Shown here: piece after piece, positions 16,489-27,109 of the stretch
Layout: every line of letters starts with the position of its first letter
How positions within the stretch are numbered: position 1 is the stretch's first letter
NCBI RefSeq assembly: GCF_016889805.1
Contig: NZ_CP069535.1
Coordinates: 1,054,001 to 1,118,000 of the forward strand
Source of the DNA: Rhodanobacter sp. FDAARGOS 1247
GTDB taxonomy: Bacteria; Pseudomonadota; Gammaproteobacteria; Xanthomonadales; Rhodanobacteraceae
Length of the DNA: 64,000 nucleotides
Direction: 5' to 3'
The notes under the pieces: model-generated
Databases searched by the model: none
What the model saw: the letters and a program-made list of their open reading frames with translations, nothing else
What the model was told of the DNA's origin: nothing
Position numbers and translations under genes: made by a program

Positions 16489-17945
16489 TGAACTGGCTGC
16501 CCACCGTCATCAAGGCCTGCTATTTCATCGCCGCGCTGCTGTTCATCCTGGGCCTGAAACGCATGAGCTCGCCGCGCACCGCGCGCGGCGGCATCGTCTG
16601 GGCCGGCTACGGCATGTTGCTGGCGGTGCTGGCCACCTTCTTCCTGCCCGACATGCACAACCGCGGGCTGATCGTCGCCGCGGTGCTGATCGGCGTGAGC
16701 GCCGCCTGGTGGACCGGTCGCCGGGTGGCGATGACCGCGATGCCGCAGATGGTGGCGCTGTACAACGGCATGGGTGGCGGCGCGGCAGCGGCGATCGGCG
16801 CGGTCGAGCTGATCGGCTACGCGCGCGGCCTGGGCATGCTCCATGCGGTGCCGGACACCTCGCCGCTGCGTCCGGAAGCGTGGGCAGTGAATGCGTTGCC
16901 GCCGGCACTCTCGCCGGTCGAACTGACCCTGGGCGTGCTCGGCGCGCTGATCGGCGCGGTGAGTTTTTCCGGCTCGCTGGTGGCGTTCGCCAAGTTGCAG
17001 GGCTGGATGGACAGGCGCTTCGTGTTTGCCGGCCAGCGCGCGGTGAACATGCTGCTGCTGGCCGCCGCCATCGTGACCGGTTTCATGCTGGTGCTGGGTC
17101 AGGCCAGCCTGCCGCTGATCCTGGTGTTCTTCGCGCTGGCGCTGCTGTTCGGCCTGATGATGACGCTGCCGATCGGCGGCGCCGACATGCCGGTGGTGAT
17201 CTCGCTGTACAACGCGTTCACCGGCCTGGCGGTGTCGTTCGAGGGTTTCGTGCTGGGCAACGAGGCGATGATCATCGCCGGCATGGTGGTCGGCGCCGCC
17301 GGCACCTTGCTGACCCAGCTGATGGCCAAGGCGATGAACCGCTCGATCGGCAACGTGCTGTTCGGCAGCTTCGGCGCGGCCGGCGGCGAGGCGCAGGCGA
17401 TCACCGGTGCGCAGAAACCCATCGACGGCGCCGACGCGGCGGTGATGATGGCCTACGCCGAACGCGTGGTGATCGTGCCCGGCTACGGCCTGGCCGTGGC
17501 GCAGGCGCAGCACAAGGTGTGGGAGTTCGCCCAGTTGCTGATCAAGCGCGGGGTGAAGGTGAAGTTCGCGATCCATCCGGTGGCCGGCCGCATGCCCGGG
17601 CACATGAACGTGCTGCTGGCCGAGGCCGGCGTGCCGTACGACCTGATCGCCGACATGGACGACATCAATCCCGAGTTCGCCACCACCGACGTGGCGCTGG
17701 TGATCGGCGCCAACGACGTGGTCAACCCGCTGGCCAAGACCGACCCGGCCTCGCCGATCTACGGCATGCCGATTCTCGACGTGAGCAACGCGAAGCAGGT
17801 GATCGTGATCAAGCGGGGCAGGGGCACCGGTTTCGCCGGCATCGAGAACGCCCTGTTCTACGCCGACAACACCCGCATGCTGTACGGCGACGGCCAGGCG
17901 GCAGTGGGCGAACTGGTGACGGCGCTGAAAGACGTGGACGGCTGA
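16488..17945 (+). CDS. pntB: NAD(P) transhydrogenase beta subunit
   Basis: The 485-residue protein has an N-terminal membrane half with about nine helices and the conserved YNGMGGGAAAAIGAVEL and YNAFTGLAVSFEGFVLGN segments. The C-terminal NADP(H)-binding dIII domain carries VPGYGLAVAQAQHKVWEF, HPVAGRMPGHMNVLLAEAGV and the KRGRGTGFAGIENALFY NADP-phosphate-binding stretch. With PntAA and PntAB it couples proton influx to NADPH formation in the inner membrane. The start is the ATG at 16488 that overlaps the pntAB stop; the adjacent GTG at 16485 is less likely. Confidence 0.97.
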   Translation: MNWLPTVIKACYFIAALLFILGLKRMSSPRTARGGIVWAGYGMLLAVLATFFLPDMHNRGLIVAAVLIGVSAAWWTGRRVAMTAMPQMVALYNGMGGGAAAAIGAVELIGYARGLGMLHAVPDTSPLRPEAWAVNALPPALSPVELTLGVLGALIGAVSFSGSLVAFAKLQGWMDRRFVFAGQRAVNMLLLAAAIVTGFMLVLGQASLPLILVFFALALLFGLMMTLPIGGADMPVVISLYNAFTGLAVSFEGFVLGNEAMIIAGMVVGAAGTLLTQLMAKAMNRSIGNVLFGSFGAAGGEAQAITGAQKPIDGADAAVMMAYAERVVIVPGYGLAVAQAQHKVWEFAQLLIKRGVKVKFAIHPVAGRMPGHMNVLLAEAGVPYDLIADMDDINPEFATTDVALVIGANDVVNPLAKTDPASPIYGMPILDVSNAKQVIVIKRGRGTGFAGIENALFYADNTRMLYGDGQAAVGELVTALKDVDG

Positions 17946-18040
17946 GAAGCCGTCCACGTCGTCCCCGCGTAGGGCGGACACCGTCCGCCGGCTTTTTGCG
18001 GCATAACGTCAAGAAGCGGCGGGCATTGCCCGCCCTACGC
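17933..18040. repeat. Hairpin at the pntB end and a GTAGGGCGG palindromic repeat
   Basis: CGTGGACGGC/GCCGTCCACG (17933-17958) forms a hairpin over the pntB stop codon, without a T-run. Next, GCGTAGGGCGG (17967-17977) and CCGCCCTACGC (18030-18040) form an inverted repeat. The inner GGCGGGCATTGCCCGCC is of a type that recurs as GGCGGACATTGCCCGCC near 25341. The region lies between convergent genes and is noncoding. Confidence 0.7.
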
Positions 18041-18108
18041 ATCGCTGCTGCTTGCGTGATGCTTTTGTACTGTGACGAAGAGCATCGCGCACAGGATGCG
18101 CTACGCGC

Positions 18109-18537
18109 TCAGCCCCGGCGATGTCGCCACCAGGCCAGCCAGGTGGCCAGCAGCATGCCCACCGCGGTCCAGGCGAAATCGGCTGGCGACAAGGCCATGC
18201 GCGCCAGTTGCCACAGCATGCCGACACCGGCGGTGCGCATCGCCTCGATCAGGCCCAGCCCCATGTTGCCCGCGATCAGCACGCCGGCGATCAGCACGTT
18301 CACGTAGAACGTGGCCAGCAGGGTGGCGGCGGCGGCCATCAGCGCCGCGCCGGTGCCGGCCGGGCGCACGCAGGTGCGGATGGTCAGCGCCAGCAGGGCG
18401 CCGATGGGCAGGGCCAGCCATGGCGCGGAGTGGCGCAGATACATCGAGACGACCATCCAGACCGCGCCGCCGGCCAGTCCCAACATGGCGGCGCTGAACA
18501 GCGAAAAGGCATACAGCAAGACGGCGCGCGTGCTCAT
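18109..18537 (-). CDS. Hypothetical four-helix membrane protein
   Basis: The 142-residue product starts MSTRAVLLYAFSLFSAAMLGL and shows four hydrophobic segments: residues about 5-28, 38-52, 61-84 and 113-130. It ends in a basic tail (WLAWWRHRRG), consistent with the positive-inside rule. I recognise no catalytic or transport motif and cannot assign a family. The open frame extends to 18792, but the upstream part lacks coding character and overlaps the divergent sufT promoter region; the ATG at 18537 begins directly at the first helix. It is a single gene between pntB and sufT. Confidence 0.65.
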   Translation of the reverse strand: MSTRAVLLYAFSLFSAAMLGLAGGAVWMVVSMYLRHSAPWLALPIGALLALTIRTCVRPAGTGAALMAAAATLLATFYVNVLIAGVLIAGNMGLGLIEAMRTAGVGMLWQLARMALSPADFAWTAVGMLLATWLAWWRHRRG

Positions 18538-18739
18538 CGGTGGTGCCGGTTCAGTGGGGCGGGAAGCATGCGTCGTCCATCGGGCAAAGCGGCCATCATA
18601 GCGTGCCGCCGGGCCGCGGGCCCTTGAGTTCGGCCGCCGAGGCCTGATCTGGGACAAGCGGCCGCACGCGGCGGCCGGCATAATAGGCAACCCGGGTTCG
18701 ACGCACGTGCGCGCCCATCGAGACAGGATTGGCGTTGGC

Positions 18740-19297
18740 ATGAGTGGTTTCAGTCTGAGCAGCGAACCGTTCACCCTGGTGCGCGACTGCAATGCCGTGA
18801 TGGTGCCGCAGGGCGAGCAGGTGACGCTTCCCGCGGGCCAGATCGGCTACATCACCCAGGCGCTGGGTGGCAGCTTCACCGTCTACGTGGAAGGCAATCT
18901 GTTCCGCATTGCCGGCGACGACGCCGACGCGCTGGGCAAGCCGCGGCCCGAACCCATCCAGGTGCCGGCGAACGCCACCAACGAGGATGTGGAGAAGCTC
19001 GCCTGGGAGCAGTTGCGTACCGTGTTCGATCCAGAGATCCCGGTGAACGTGGTCGAGCTGGGACTGGTCTACGACCTCAGCCTGGAACAGATCGCGTCCG
19101 GCGAGCGCAAGGTCTACGTGAAACTCACGCTGACGGCCCCCGGTTGCGGCATGGGCGACATCCTGGTCGACGATGCGCGCACCAAGCTGGAGATGATTCC
19201 CACGATCAGCGAGGCCGAGGTGGACCTGGTGTTCGATCCGCCATGGTCGCACTCGATGATGTCCGACGCGGCGAAACTCGAAACCGGCATGCTCTGA
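18740..19297 (+). CDS. sufT: Fe-S cluster assembly/maturation protein SufT (DUF59 family)
   Basis: The 185-residue protein carries the SufT-specific N-terminal part (FTLVRDCNAVMVPQGEQVTLPAGQIGYITQALGGSFTVYVEGNLFRI) followed by a DUF59/MIP18 domain from about residue 80. That domain has FDPEIPVNVVELGLVYDLSL, the LTAPGCGMGDIL motif with its conserved cysteine, and VDLVFDPPWSHSMMSDAAKLE. SufT helps mature iron-sulfur proteins and often lies with suf genes, but the rest of the suf operon is not in this window. The ATG at 18740 is preferred over the in-frame GTG at 18707. Confidence 0.93.
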   Translation: MSGFSLSSEPFTLVRDCNAVMVPQGEQVTLPAGQIGYITQALGGSFTVYVEGNLFRIAGDDADALGKPRPEPIQVPANATNEDVEKLAWEQLRTVFDPEIPVNVVELGLVYDLSLEQIASGERKVYVKLTLTAPGCGMGDILVDDARTKLEMIPTISEAEVDLVFDPPWSHSMMSDAAKLETGML

Positions 19298-19489
19298 GTT
19301 TCATCCGTGCGGTTCGGCGAAGAACCGCGCACGGATGGTTCATCGCGCGATCGTCTCTGCCGTCGCTGCGCTCATCGGTATTTCCCACGTCGTGAATGGC
19401 CATCGCGCACCGCCGGTGCGCGCGCTCGTGCACGTCTTCTTCACGATGATTTCGCGTTTTTCACGGGTCTTGGTGATGAGGTCCGATGC
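19298..19489. other. Spacer after sufT with a strong hairpin
   Basis: CATCCGTGCGGTTC pairs with GAACCGCGCACGGATG across a short loop at 19302-19337, just after the sufT stop, but without a T-run. The rest of the gap to 19489 shows no gene; the short open frames here have no family features. Confidence 0.5.
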
Positions 19490-19505
19490 TGTGATATCGG
19501 TCACC
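19490..19505 (+). promoter_or_regulatory. CRP/Clp-like operator upstream of protease copy 1
   Basis: TGTGATATCGGTCACC matches the CRP-family consensus TGTGA-N6-TCACA in nine of ten positions. The same site stands at 22186-22201 before the second protease gene, in both cases 295 bases from the ATG. A weak -10 (TATGGT, 19549-19554) would place the site near -63, a class I activator position. In Xanthomonas the homologue Clp activates extracellular protease genes. Confidence 0.65.
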
Positions 19506-19560
19506 CCAGGTAGGAAAAAGTCGGGTTGTTCCGACTTGCTTCGAAGCCTATGGTAAAGCG

Positions 19561-21954
<2,394 letters not shown>

Positions 21955-22185
21955 GGTCAGCCGAAGTTGCGCCGGTCATTCCGGCGCAACTTCGCGACAA
22001 GTTCGCTCGGAACCCCGGCTTCGGCCGGGGTTTTTTGTGCATGCAACGACATGCAGCAAGACGTTTTCGCAAGTCGCTCCATCGGCACGACAGCGCGTCG
22101 ACTGGCGAAGATCACTTCACGGCCAACGAAATTTCCCTGCGCGCAACTGAACCTGTTCCGTATCGCCACGCACCCGCCCCGTCGC
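21955..22185. other. Spacer between the tandem proteases: hairpins, no gene
   Basis: CGAAGTTGCGCCGG/CCGGCGCAACTTCG (21962-21994) forms a long hairpin right after the stop codon, followed by the terminator at 22009-22036. The remaining bases to the CRP-like operator at 22186 show no convincing gene or repeat. Confidence 0.6.
22009..22036 (+). terminator. Rho-independent terminator of protease copy 1
   Basis: AACCCCGG-CTTC-GGCCGGGGTT-type stem followed by six T residues. The same stem-loop ends copy 2 at 24696-24717. Confidence 0.92.
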
Positions 22186-22201
22186 TGTGATGTCCGTCAC
22201 C
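22186..22201 (+). promoter_or_regulatory. CRP/Clp-like operator upstream of protease copy 2
   Basis: TGTGATGTCCGTCACC keeps both half sites (TGTGA and TCAC) of the site before copy 1, while the six central bases have changed at three positions. Conservation of half sites with drift in the spacer argues for selection on binding. It lies 295 bases before the ATG at 22497. Confidence 0.65.
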
Positions 22202-22256
22202 CGGGGTAGGAAAAAATCAGATAGCTAGCTTGCCTGTCGAGGAATAACGTGTCGCA

Positions 22257-22496
22257 TCCGCTTTCCGGGGAGGTCGGCGGATGATCCTGTGGCGACGCCA
22301 TCGTCGTCTTGCAATTACGCATCCACGCGCTGCCTGTACATGGAATGTCAGGGGGAGGGCAGGCGATACGGATGTAGTTTGGGATCGCTAGACAGCACAC
22401 GAAGAAGGGGCCGTGCCTCGCACGGCAAATCTGCATGGGGTCCTTGTGGCCGCATCGGGTCCGATTGTCCCTAAAATTTTGTCTAGGAGTTTGTAA
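22257..22496 (+). promoter_or_regulatory. Conserved 5' leader of protease copy 2
   Basis: This leader aligns with 19561-19800 with the same overall length. Its first 50 bases and its last 45 bases differ more than the central block, which is almost identical (GGAATGTCAGGGGGAGGGCA and the following 40 bases). TAGGAG lies nine bases from the ATG. Confidence 0.5.
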
Positions 22497-24662
22497 ATGC
22501 CCAATCATTACCGTCTGAAATTGCTGGTCGCCGCGATCGGCATGGCCACCGCCTCGGTCGCCACTGCCGCCACCACCAAGACCCTGCATGCACAGAACCT
22601 CGGTGCGGTGCCGGCGAGCTCGCTGGCCGCGCAGCTCAACCTTGGTCAGGACATGTCGCTGGCACCGCGCAGCGCCGTCAGCATCGCCAATGGTCACAAG
22701 GTCGTGCGCCAGCAGCAGATGTATCGCGGCGTGCCGGTCTACGGCCGCAGCATCGCCGTGGTTCAGGACGCCCAGGGCAATGCCCTGCGCGCCTCGGGTG
22801 AACTGATGCAGGACGCCCAGCTCGGCCTGAGTTCGGTGGCCCCGAAGTTGAATGCCGCCCGTGCGATCTCCGCACTCCGGGCGCATGCGCACACCACCCT
22901 GGTCGGTGGCACCACCATCAGCAACCAGAAGACCGACCTGTTCGTGTATCCGCAGGACAATGGCACTGCACGCCTGGTCTACCGCGTGTCGTACTTCGTC
23001 AACGGCGCGAATCCGTCGCGTCCGACCGCGATCATCGACGCCAACACCGGTGAAGTGGTCAAGAGCTGGAACGGCCTGACCGATGCCTCGGCGACCGGCC
23101 CCGGCGGCAACCAGAAGACCGGCAAGTACATCTACGGCACCGACTACGCCGCGCTCGACGTGACCCAGTCCGGCAGCACCTGCACGTTGCAGAACACCAA
23201 CGTGAAGACCTACAACCTCAACCACGGCACCAGCGGTGGTTCGGTGGTCAGCTTCACCTGCTCCAACAGCGACACCGACGCCATCAACGGCGCCTATTCG
23301 CCGGTCAACGACGCCCATCATTTCGGTGGCGTGGTGCATGACATGTACACGGCCTACACCGGCGCACCGCCGCTGAACATGCAGCTGCGCATGAACGTGC
23401 ATTACAAGAGCAACTACGAGAACGCGTTCTGGGACGGCTCGGCGATGAACTTCGGCGACGGCGCCAGCACGTTCTATCCGCTGGTGTCGCTGGACGTGAC
23501 CAGCCACGAAATCAGCCACGGTTACACCGAGCAGAATTCGAACCTGGAATACGACGGCCAGTCCGGCGGCATGAACGAGGCGTACTCGGACATCGCCGGC
23601 GAAGCGGCCGAGTTCTACGACCGTGGCGCGGCCGACTTCCTGGTCGGCGCGGACATCGTCAAGACCAGCGCCGGCATCGGCGACGCGCTGCGCTACATGT
23701 GCAACCCGCCGCAGGATGGCGGCTCGATCGACAACGCGGCCGATTACACCTCCAGCCTCGACGTGCATTACTCCAGCGGCGTGTACAACAAGGCGTTCTG
23801 CCTGCTGGCCAAGACCTCGGGCTGGGACGTGAAGAAGGCGTTCCAGGCCTTCGCGCTGGCCAACAAGTCGTACTGGACGGCCACCTCCACCTTCAACTCC
23901 GGCGCCTGCGGCGTGGAGTCGGCGGCGACCGACCTGGGCTACAACGCGAATGACGTGATCACCGCATTCAACGGCGTGGGCGTGGCCTGCCCGGGCACCG
24001 GTGGCGGCGGTGGCGGCGGCGGTGGCACGACCACCGAGTTGCAGAACAACGTCGCGGTGACCGGCGTGTCGGCCTCGACGGGTGCCGACAACGACTACTT
24101 CATCACGGTGCCGGCAGGTGCCACCAACCTGGTGATGTCGATCTCCGGTGGCAGCGGCGACGCTGACCTGTACACCAAGGCCGGCAGCGCGCCGACCACC
24201 AGCAGCTACGACTGCCGTCCGTACAAGACGGGCAACTCGGAAAGCTGCACCGTGGCGTCGCCCGTCGCTGGCAAGTACTACGTCAAGGTGCACGCCTACG
24301 CGTCCTACTCCGGCGTCACGGTGAAGGCGTCGTACAGCACCGGCAGCGGTGGCGGCGGTGGCGGCAGCAGCAGCTCGGTCAACTTGCCGACCGTGAACAC
24401 CGGCAACTTCTCCACGACCTACACCCAGGCGGTCACCGCGGGTCATACGGCGACCATCTCGATCGCCGGTGGTACCGGGGACGCGGATCTGTACGTGAAG
24501 GCCGGCAGTGCACCGACCACCAGCAGCTACAACTGCCGTCCGTACAAGACCGGCAACAACGAGACCTGCACGTTCACCCCGACCAGCAACACCACCTATT
24601 ACATCAAGGTGCGTGCGTACCAGAAGTTCTCGGGTGTCACCCTGACCACCAGCAGCAACTGA
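22497..24662 (+). CDS. Secreted M4 metalloprotease with two PPC domains, copy 2
   Basis: The 721-residue paralogue of the protein at 19801-21954 keeps every key residue at the same number: His337, Glu338, His341, Glu361 and the [13 protein letters not shown] histidine. The signal peptide and catalytic core are nearly identical. Most changes fall in the propeptide (ASSLAAQLNLGQ, DAQLGLSSVAPKLNAA), around residues 290-320 ([21 protein letters not shown]) and in the last PPC domain (SVNLPTVNTGNFSTTYTQ). The poly-Gly linker is four residues longer. It has its own operator, leader and terminator, so it is an independent unit rather than an operon partner. Copy 2 may have altered substrate preference or simply raise protease dosage. 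Confidence 0.95.
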   Translation: MPNHYRLKLLVAAIGMATASVATAATTKTLHAQNLGAVPASSLAAQLNLGQDMSLAPRSAVSIANGHKVVRQQQMYRGVPVYGRSIAVVQDAQGNALRASGELMQDAQLGLSSVAPKLNAARAISALRAHAHTTLVGGTTISNQKTDLFVYPQDNGTARLVYRVSYFVNGANPSRPTAIIDANTGEVVKSWNGLTDASATGPGGNQKTGKYIYGTDYAALDVTQSGSTCTLQNTNVKTYNLNHGTSGGSVVSFTCSNSDTDAINGAYSPVNDAHHFGGVVHDMYTAYTGAPPLNMQLRMNVHYKSNYENAFWDGSAMNFGDGASTFYPLVSLDVTSHEISHGYTEQNSNLEYDGQSGGMNEAYSDIAGEAAEFYDRGAADFLVGADIVKTSAGIGDALRYMCNPPQDGGSIDNAADYTSSLDVHYSSGVYNKAFCLLAKTSGWDVKKAFQAFALANKSYWTATSTFNSGACGVESAATDLGYNANDVITAFNGVGVACPGTGGGGGGGGGTTTELQNNVAVTGVSASTGADNDYFITVPAGATNLVMSISGGSGDADLYTKAGSAPTTSSYDCRPYKTGNSESCTVASPVAGKYYVKVHAYASYSGVTVKASYSTGSGGGGGGSSSSVNLPTVNTGNFSTTYTQAVTAGHTATISIAGGTGDADLYVKAGSAPTTSSYNCRPYKTGNNETCTFTPTSNTTYYIKVRAYQKFSGVTLTTSSN

Positions 24663-24694
24663 TCCTCACGCTCATCGCGTGACGGTGCAAACGG

Positions 24695-24720
24695 GAACCC
24701 CGGCTTCGGCCGGGGTTCTT
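24695..24720 (+). terminator. Rho-independent terminator of protease copy 2
   Basis: AACCCCGG-CTTCGG-CCGGGGTT stem (24696-24717), duplicated from copy 1, followed by TTCTT rather than a perfect T-run. Confidence 0.85.
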
Positions 24721-24773
24721 CATTTGGGGAGCACGGCTGGATTTGTGGGCGTGGCTGGCGAAAGCGCCGGACT

Positions 24774-25262
24774 TCAGCCCACCGGCTCGAAGCGGTTGGC
24801 GTCGCGGTTCTTGCGCACGCTGGCCGGGTCCCACACGCGACCGTTCATGGCGATATAGACGCCGTCGGGCAGGGTCTGCACCGCGGCCACCGCGCAGCCG
24901 ATGTTGAACACCGCGTCCGAGCCCTGGAAGCGGGCGGGATTCAGTGCGCCGGTCAGCACGATCACCTTGCCCTTGATATTCGCCAGTTCGCGCGCGGTTT
25001 CGACCATGGTGTCGGTGCCGTGGGTGACCAGCACGTGGCGATGCGGCTGCGCCTCGATCGTCGAACGCACCAGCGCGCGATCCTCGGCGCCCATGTGCAG
25101 GCTGTCCTTGCGCAGGATCGGGATCACGTCGAACTGGAACGCCACCCCGAGCTGGCCGAGTATTTCGCCGATCTGCGGTGCGCCGATCTTGTAGTCCGAC
25201 TTGTCGTCGAAATAGATCTTGTCGATCGTGCCGCCGGTGGTGACGATGGTCAGATGCTGCAT
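24774..25262 (-). CDS. Single-domain asparaginase-family protein
   Basis: The 162-residue protein is homologous to the N-terminal domain of type I/II L-asparaginases. The first catalytic threonine is in VTTGGTIDKIY (residues 7-17) and the second motif is VTHGTDTMVETA (around residues 78-89), with lysine following in IKGKVIVLTGA. Full asparaginases have about 330 residues with a second Rossmann domain that completes the active site; this protein stops after NRDANRFEPVG. Short stand-alone versions occur in several proteobacteria and their activity is unclear. The frame is open upstream to 26201, but that part is a shadow of the acyl-CoA dehydrogenase gene; the ATG at 25262 is the family start. 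Confidence 0.82.
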   Translation of the reverse strand: MQHLTIVTTGGTIDKIYFDDKSDYKIGAPQIGEILGQLGVAFQFDVIPILRKDSLHMGAEDRALVRSTIEAQPHRHVLVTHGTDTMVETARELANIKGKVIVLTGALNPARFQGSDAVFNIGCAVAAVQTLPDGVYIAMNGRVWDPASVRKNRDANRFEPVG

Positions 25263-25366
25263 GTTGGTGGGCCGTGGAAGGGAATCCCGGCATTTTACCC
25301 GTGCCGACTCCTCCGTGCCGCAGGACGCGGTCGCCCAAGGCGGACATTGCCCGCCTGCGGTGCGCG

Positions 25367-27007
25367 CTAGCCCAGCAACAACGCGGTATTGTCCCCGTCC
25401 GGCGCCACCAGCCGGTCCAGGCCGAGGCGGACGAAACGGCGCAGCGCCGCCGCCGGCCGCGGGTCGGCATGAGCGCTCGACCAGCTCGCCTGTCTCGCCA
25501 GCAGGGCCGCCGCCGCGCAACGCGCCAACGTGAACGCGAGGCCGCGGGCGCCCGATTCCAGGGTTTCGCGTGCGGCCGCATGCTGGTCGAGCCAGCGCGC
25601 GGCCGCGTCCAGCGTCTGCCGGATCGCGCTGGCCGCGTGCATGTCGTCGTTGCCGTCCAGCCAGTGGGTGCTGGCCGTGCGCAGTGCACCGAGGCTGTCG
25701 CCGGCCAGCGCGCGCAGGCTGTCCAGCGACAACACATTCGTGGTGCCTTCCCAGATCGCGTACACCTGCGCGTCGCGCAGCAACTGCGGCAGGCCGGTGT
25801 CCTCGATGTAGCCGGCGCCGCCGAAGCATTCGATCGCCTCGGAACAGACCTGCACGGCCAGCTTGCCGGTCCACAGCTTGGCCAGCGGCGTCAGCAGGCG
25901 CAGCAGCGCGGCCTCGTGCGGAGCGGCCGTGCCGCGTTCGACGCGGCCGAGCAGATGGGCCACCTCGAATGCCAGCGCAAACGCGCCCTCGAACTCCGCC
26001 TGCATGTCGGCCAGTGTCTGCGCGTGCAGCGGTTGCTCGATCAATGGCCGTCCAAACGCCTGCCGCCGCGTGGCGAAGTCGCGCGCCAGGCTGATCGCGC
26101 GTGCCATGCTGGCCACGGCGCAGATCCCGTTCCAGGTGCGGGTCACGTTGAGCATCGGTGCCACCTGGCGCACGCCGTGGGCCAGTTCCCCCAGCGGCCA
26201 CGCGGGCAGTCCGTCCAGATGGATCTCCGCGGTGGGCAGTTCCTGCGTGCCCAGCTTGTCCTTCAGCCGGTCGATAACCAGTTCGGGTTTGCGCCGATCA
26301 TCGTCCATCGTCTCGACGTAGAACAGCGCCAGCGCCGCCGTGCCGCTGCCCGCGCCTTCCGGCCGCGCCAGCGCCAGCGCGGCCTCGCCGACCACCGCCG
26401 AGCTGAACCACTTGCGCCCGTACAGCCGCCACTGGCCGCCGGCATCCTGTCGCGCGACGGTTTCGGTGTTGCCCACGTCGGAGCCGCCGGCGTTCTCGGT
26501 CATCCACTGGCCGCTGAGCCAGAACGTCGATGCATCGCGGCTGAGGAAACGCGGCAACACGCGCTCGATCAGCTCGCGGTTGCCCGACGCCCTGATCGCG
26601 GTGGCGGCGCCGTCGGTCATCGCCAGCGGGCAGGTGTAGAACTCGCTGGCGAGGTGATACAGGTAAACCCGGGCGAACTCCTCCAGTCGCGCATGCTCGC
26701 TGTCCGCATGGCCGGCGGCGAGCACTGCATGGCGCGTGGTGATGCCGGGACCTTCCTGCCAGGCCGTGGTCAGCTCGATGCGATCGACCCGCCGGCCCCA
26801 CGCATCCCACTGCGTCAGCACCGGCTTGCGCCGCGTCGTGTTGCACGCGCGACGCCACGCCATCTGCGCGTAATCGCCCAGCGCATCCAGGTGGGCATCC
26901 AGCGCCGCGCGCCGCCCGGCCGGCAGCGCGCGATCGAGCAGGGCCAGCAGCGAACGGTCGCTGCGATAGGGATGGGGAAGTTGCGGAGGTTCCTGCAGGA
27001 AGGCCAT
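25367..27007 (-). CDS. Acyl-CoA dehydrogenase family protein (AidB-like)
   Basis: The 546-residue flavoprotein has the large AidB-type layout. An N-terminal helical extension ends in VYLYHLASEFYTCPLAMTDGAATA. The FAD/substrate core follows with GQWMTENAGGSDVGNTETVA, WRLYGRKWFSSA and LALFYVE, then RDFATRRQAFGRPLIEQPLHAQTLADMQAEFE and the FAD-contact ECFGGAGYIEDTGLPQLLRDAQVYAIWEGTTNVL. A C-terminal helical tail completes it. Members oxidise acyl-CoAs or protect DNA (AidB binds DNA); the substrate cannot be read. The ATG at 27007 has GGAG upstream. The open frame to 27583 overlaps the divergent thioesterase and is rejected. It lies divergently next to a TesB-like thioesterase, which favours a role in acyl-CoA metabolism. 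Confidence 0.9.
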   Translation of the reverse strand: MAFLQEPPQLPHPYRSDRSLLALLDRALPAGRRAALDAHLDALGDYAQMAWRRACNTTRRKPVLTQWDAWGRRVDRIELTTAWQEGPGITTRHAVLAAGHADSEHARLEEFARVYLYHLASEFYTCPLAMTDGAATAIRASGNRELIERVLPRFLSRDASTFWLSGQWMTENAGGSDVGNTETVARQDAGGQWRLYGRKWFSSAVVGEAALALARPEGAGSGTAALALFYVETMDDDRRKPELVIDRLKDKLGTQELPTAEIHLDGLPAWPLGELAHGVRQVAPMLNVTRTWNGICAVASMARAISLARDFATRRQAFGRPLIEQPLHAQTLADMQAEFEGAFALAFEVAHLLGRVERGTAAPHEAALLRLLTPLAKLWTGKLAVQVCSEAIECFGGAGYIEDTGLPQLLRDAQVYAIWEGTTNVLSLDSLRALAGDSLGALRTASTHWLDGNDDMHAASAIRQTLDAAARWLDQHAAARETLESGARGLAFTLARCAAAALLARQASWSSAHADPRPAAALRRFVRLGLDRLVAPDGDNTALLLG

Positions 27008-27109
27008 GGCGCGCTCCGTCCAGAGTCGAGGTGTCGAGTATAGGCACGCGGGCATTCGGCGCGTGGCACTGGCATCATCGAAAGCCCTTCCCCGGCGCGG
27101 GCGCCACCC

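Noticed and set aside
16416..17981. Long frames overlapping pntB on both strands
   Set aside because: PntB is unambiguous, and the overlapping frames are His/Gln/Arg-rich or Arg/Gly-rich products typical of shadow frames.
22197..24446. A 749-residue open frame antisense to protease copy 2, with a similar one antisense to copy 1 (20137-21738)
   Set aside because: They resemble each other only because the sense genes are duplicates; composition is Gly/Val/Arg-rich without motifs.
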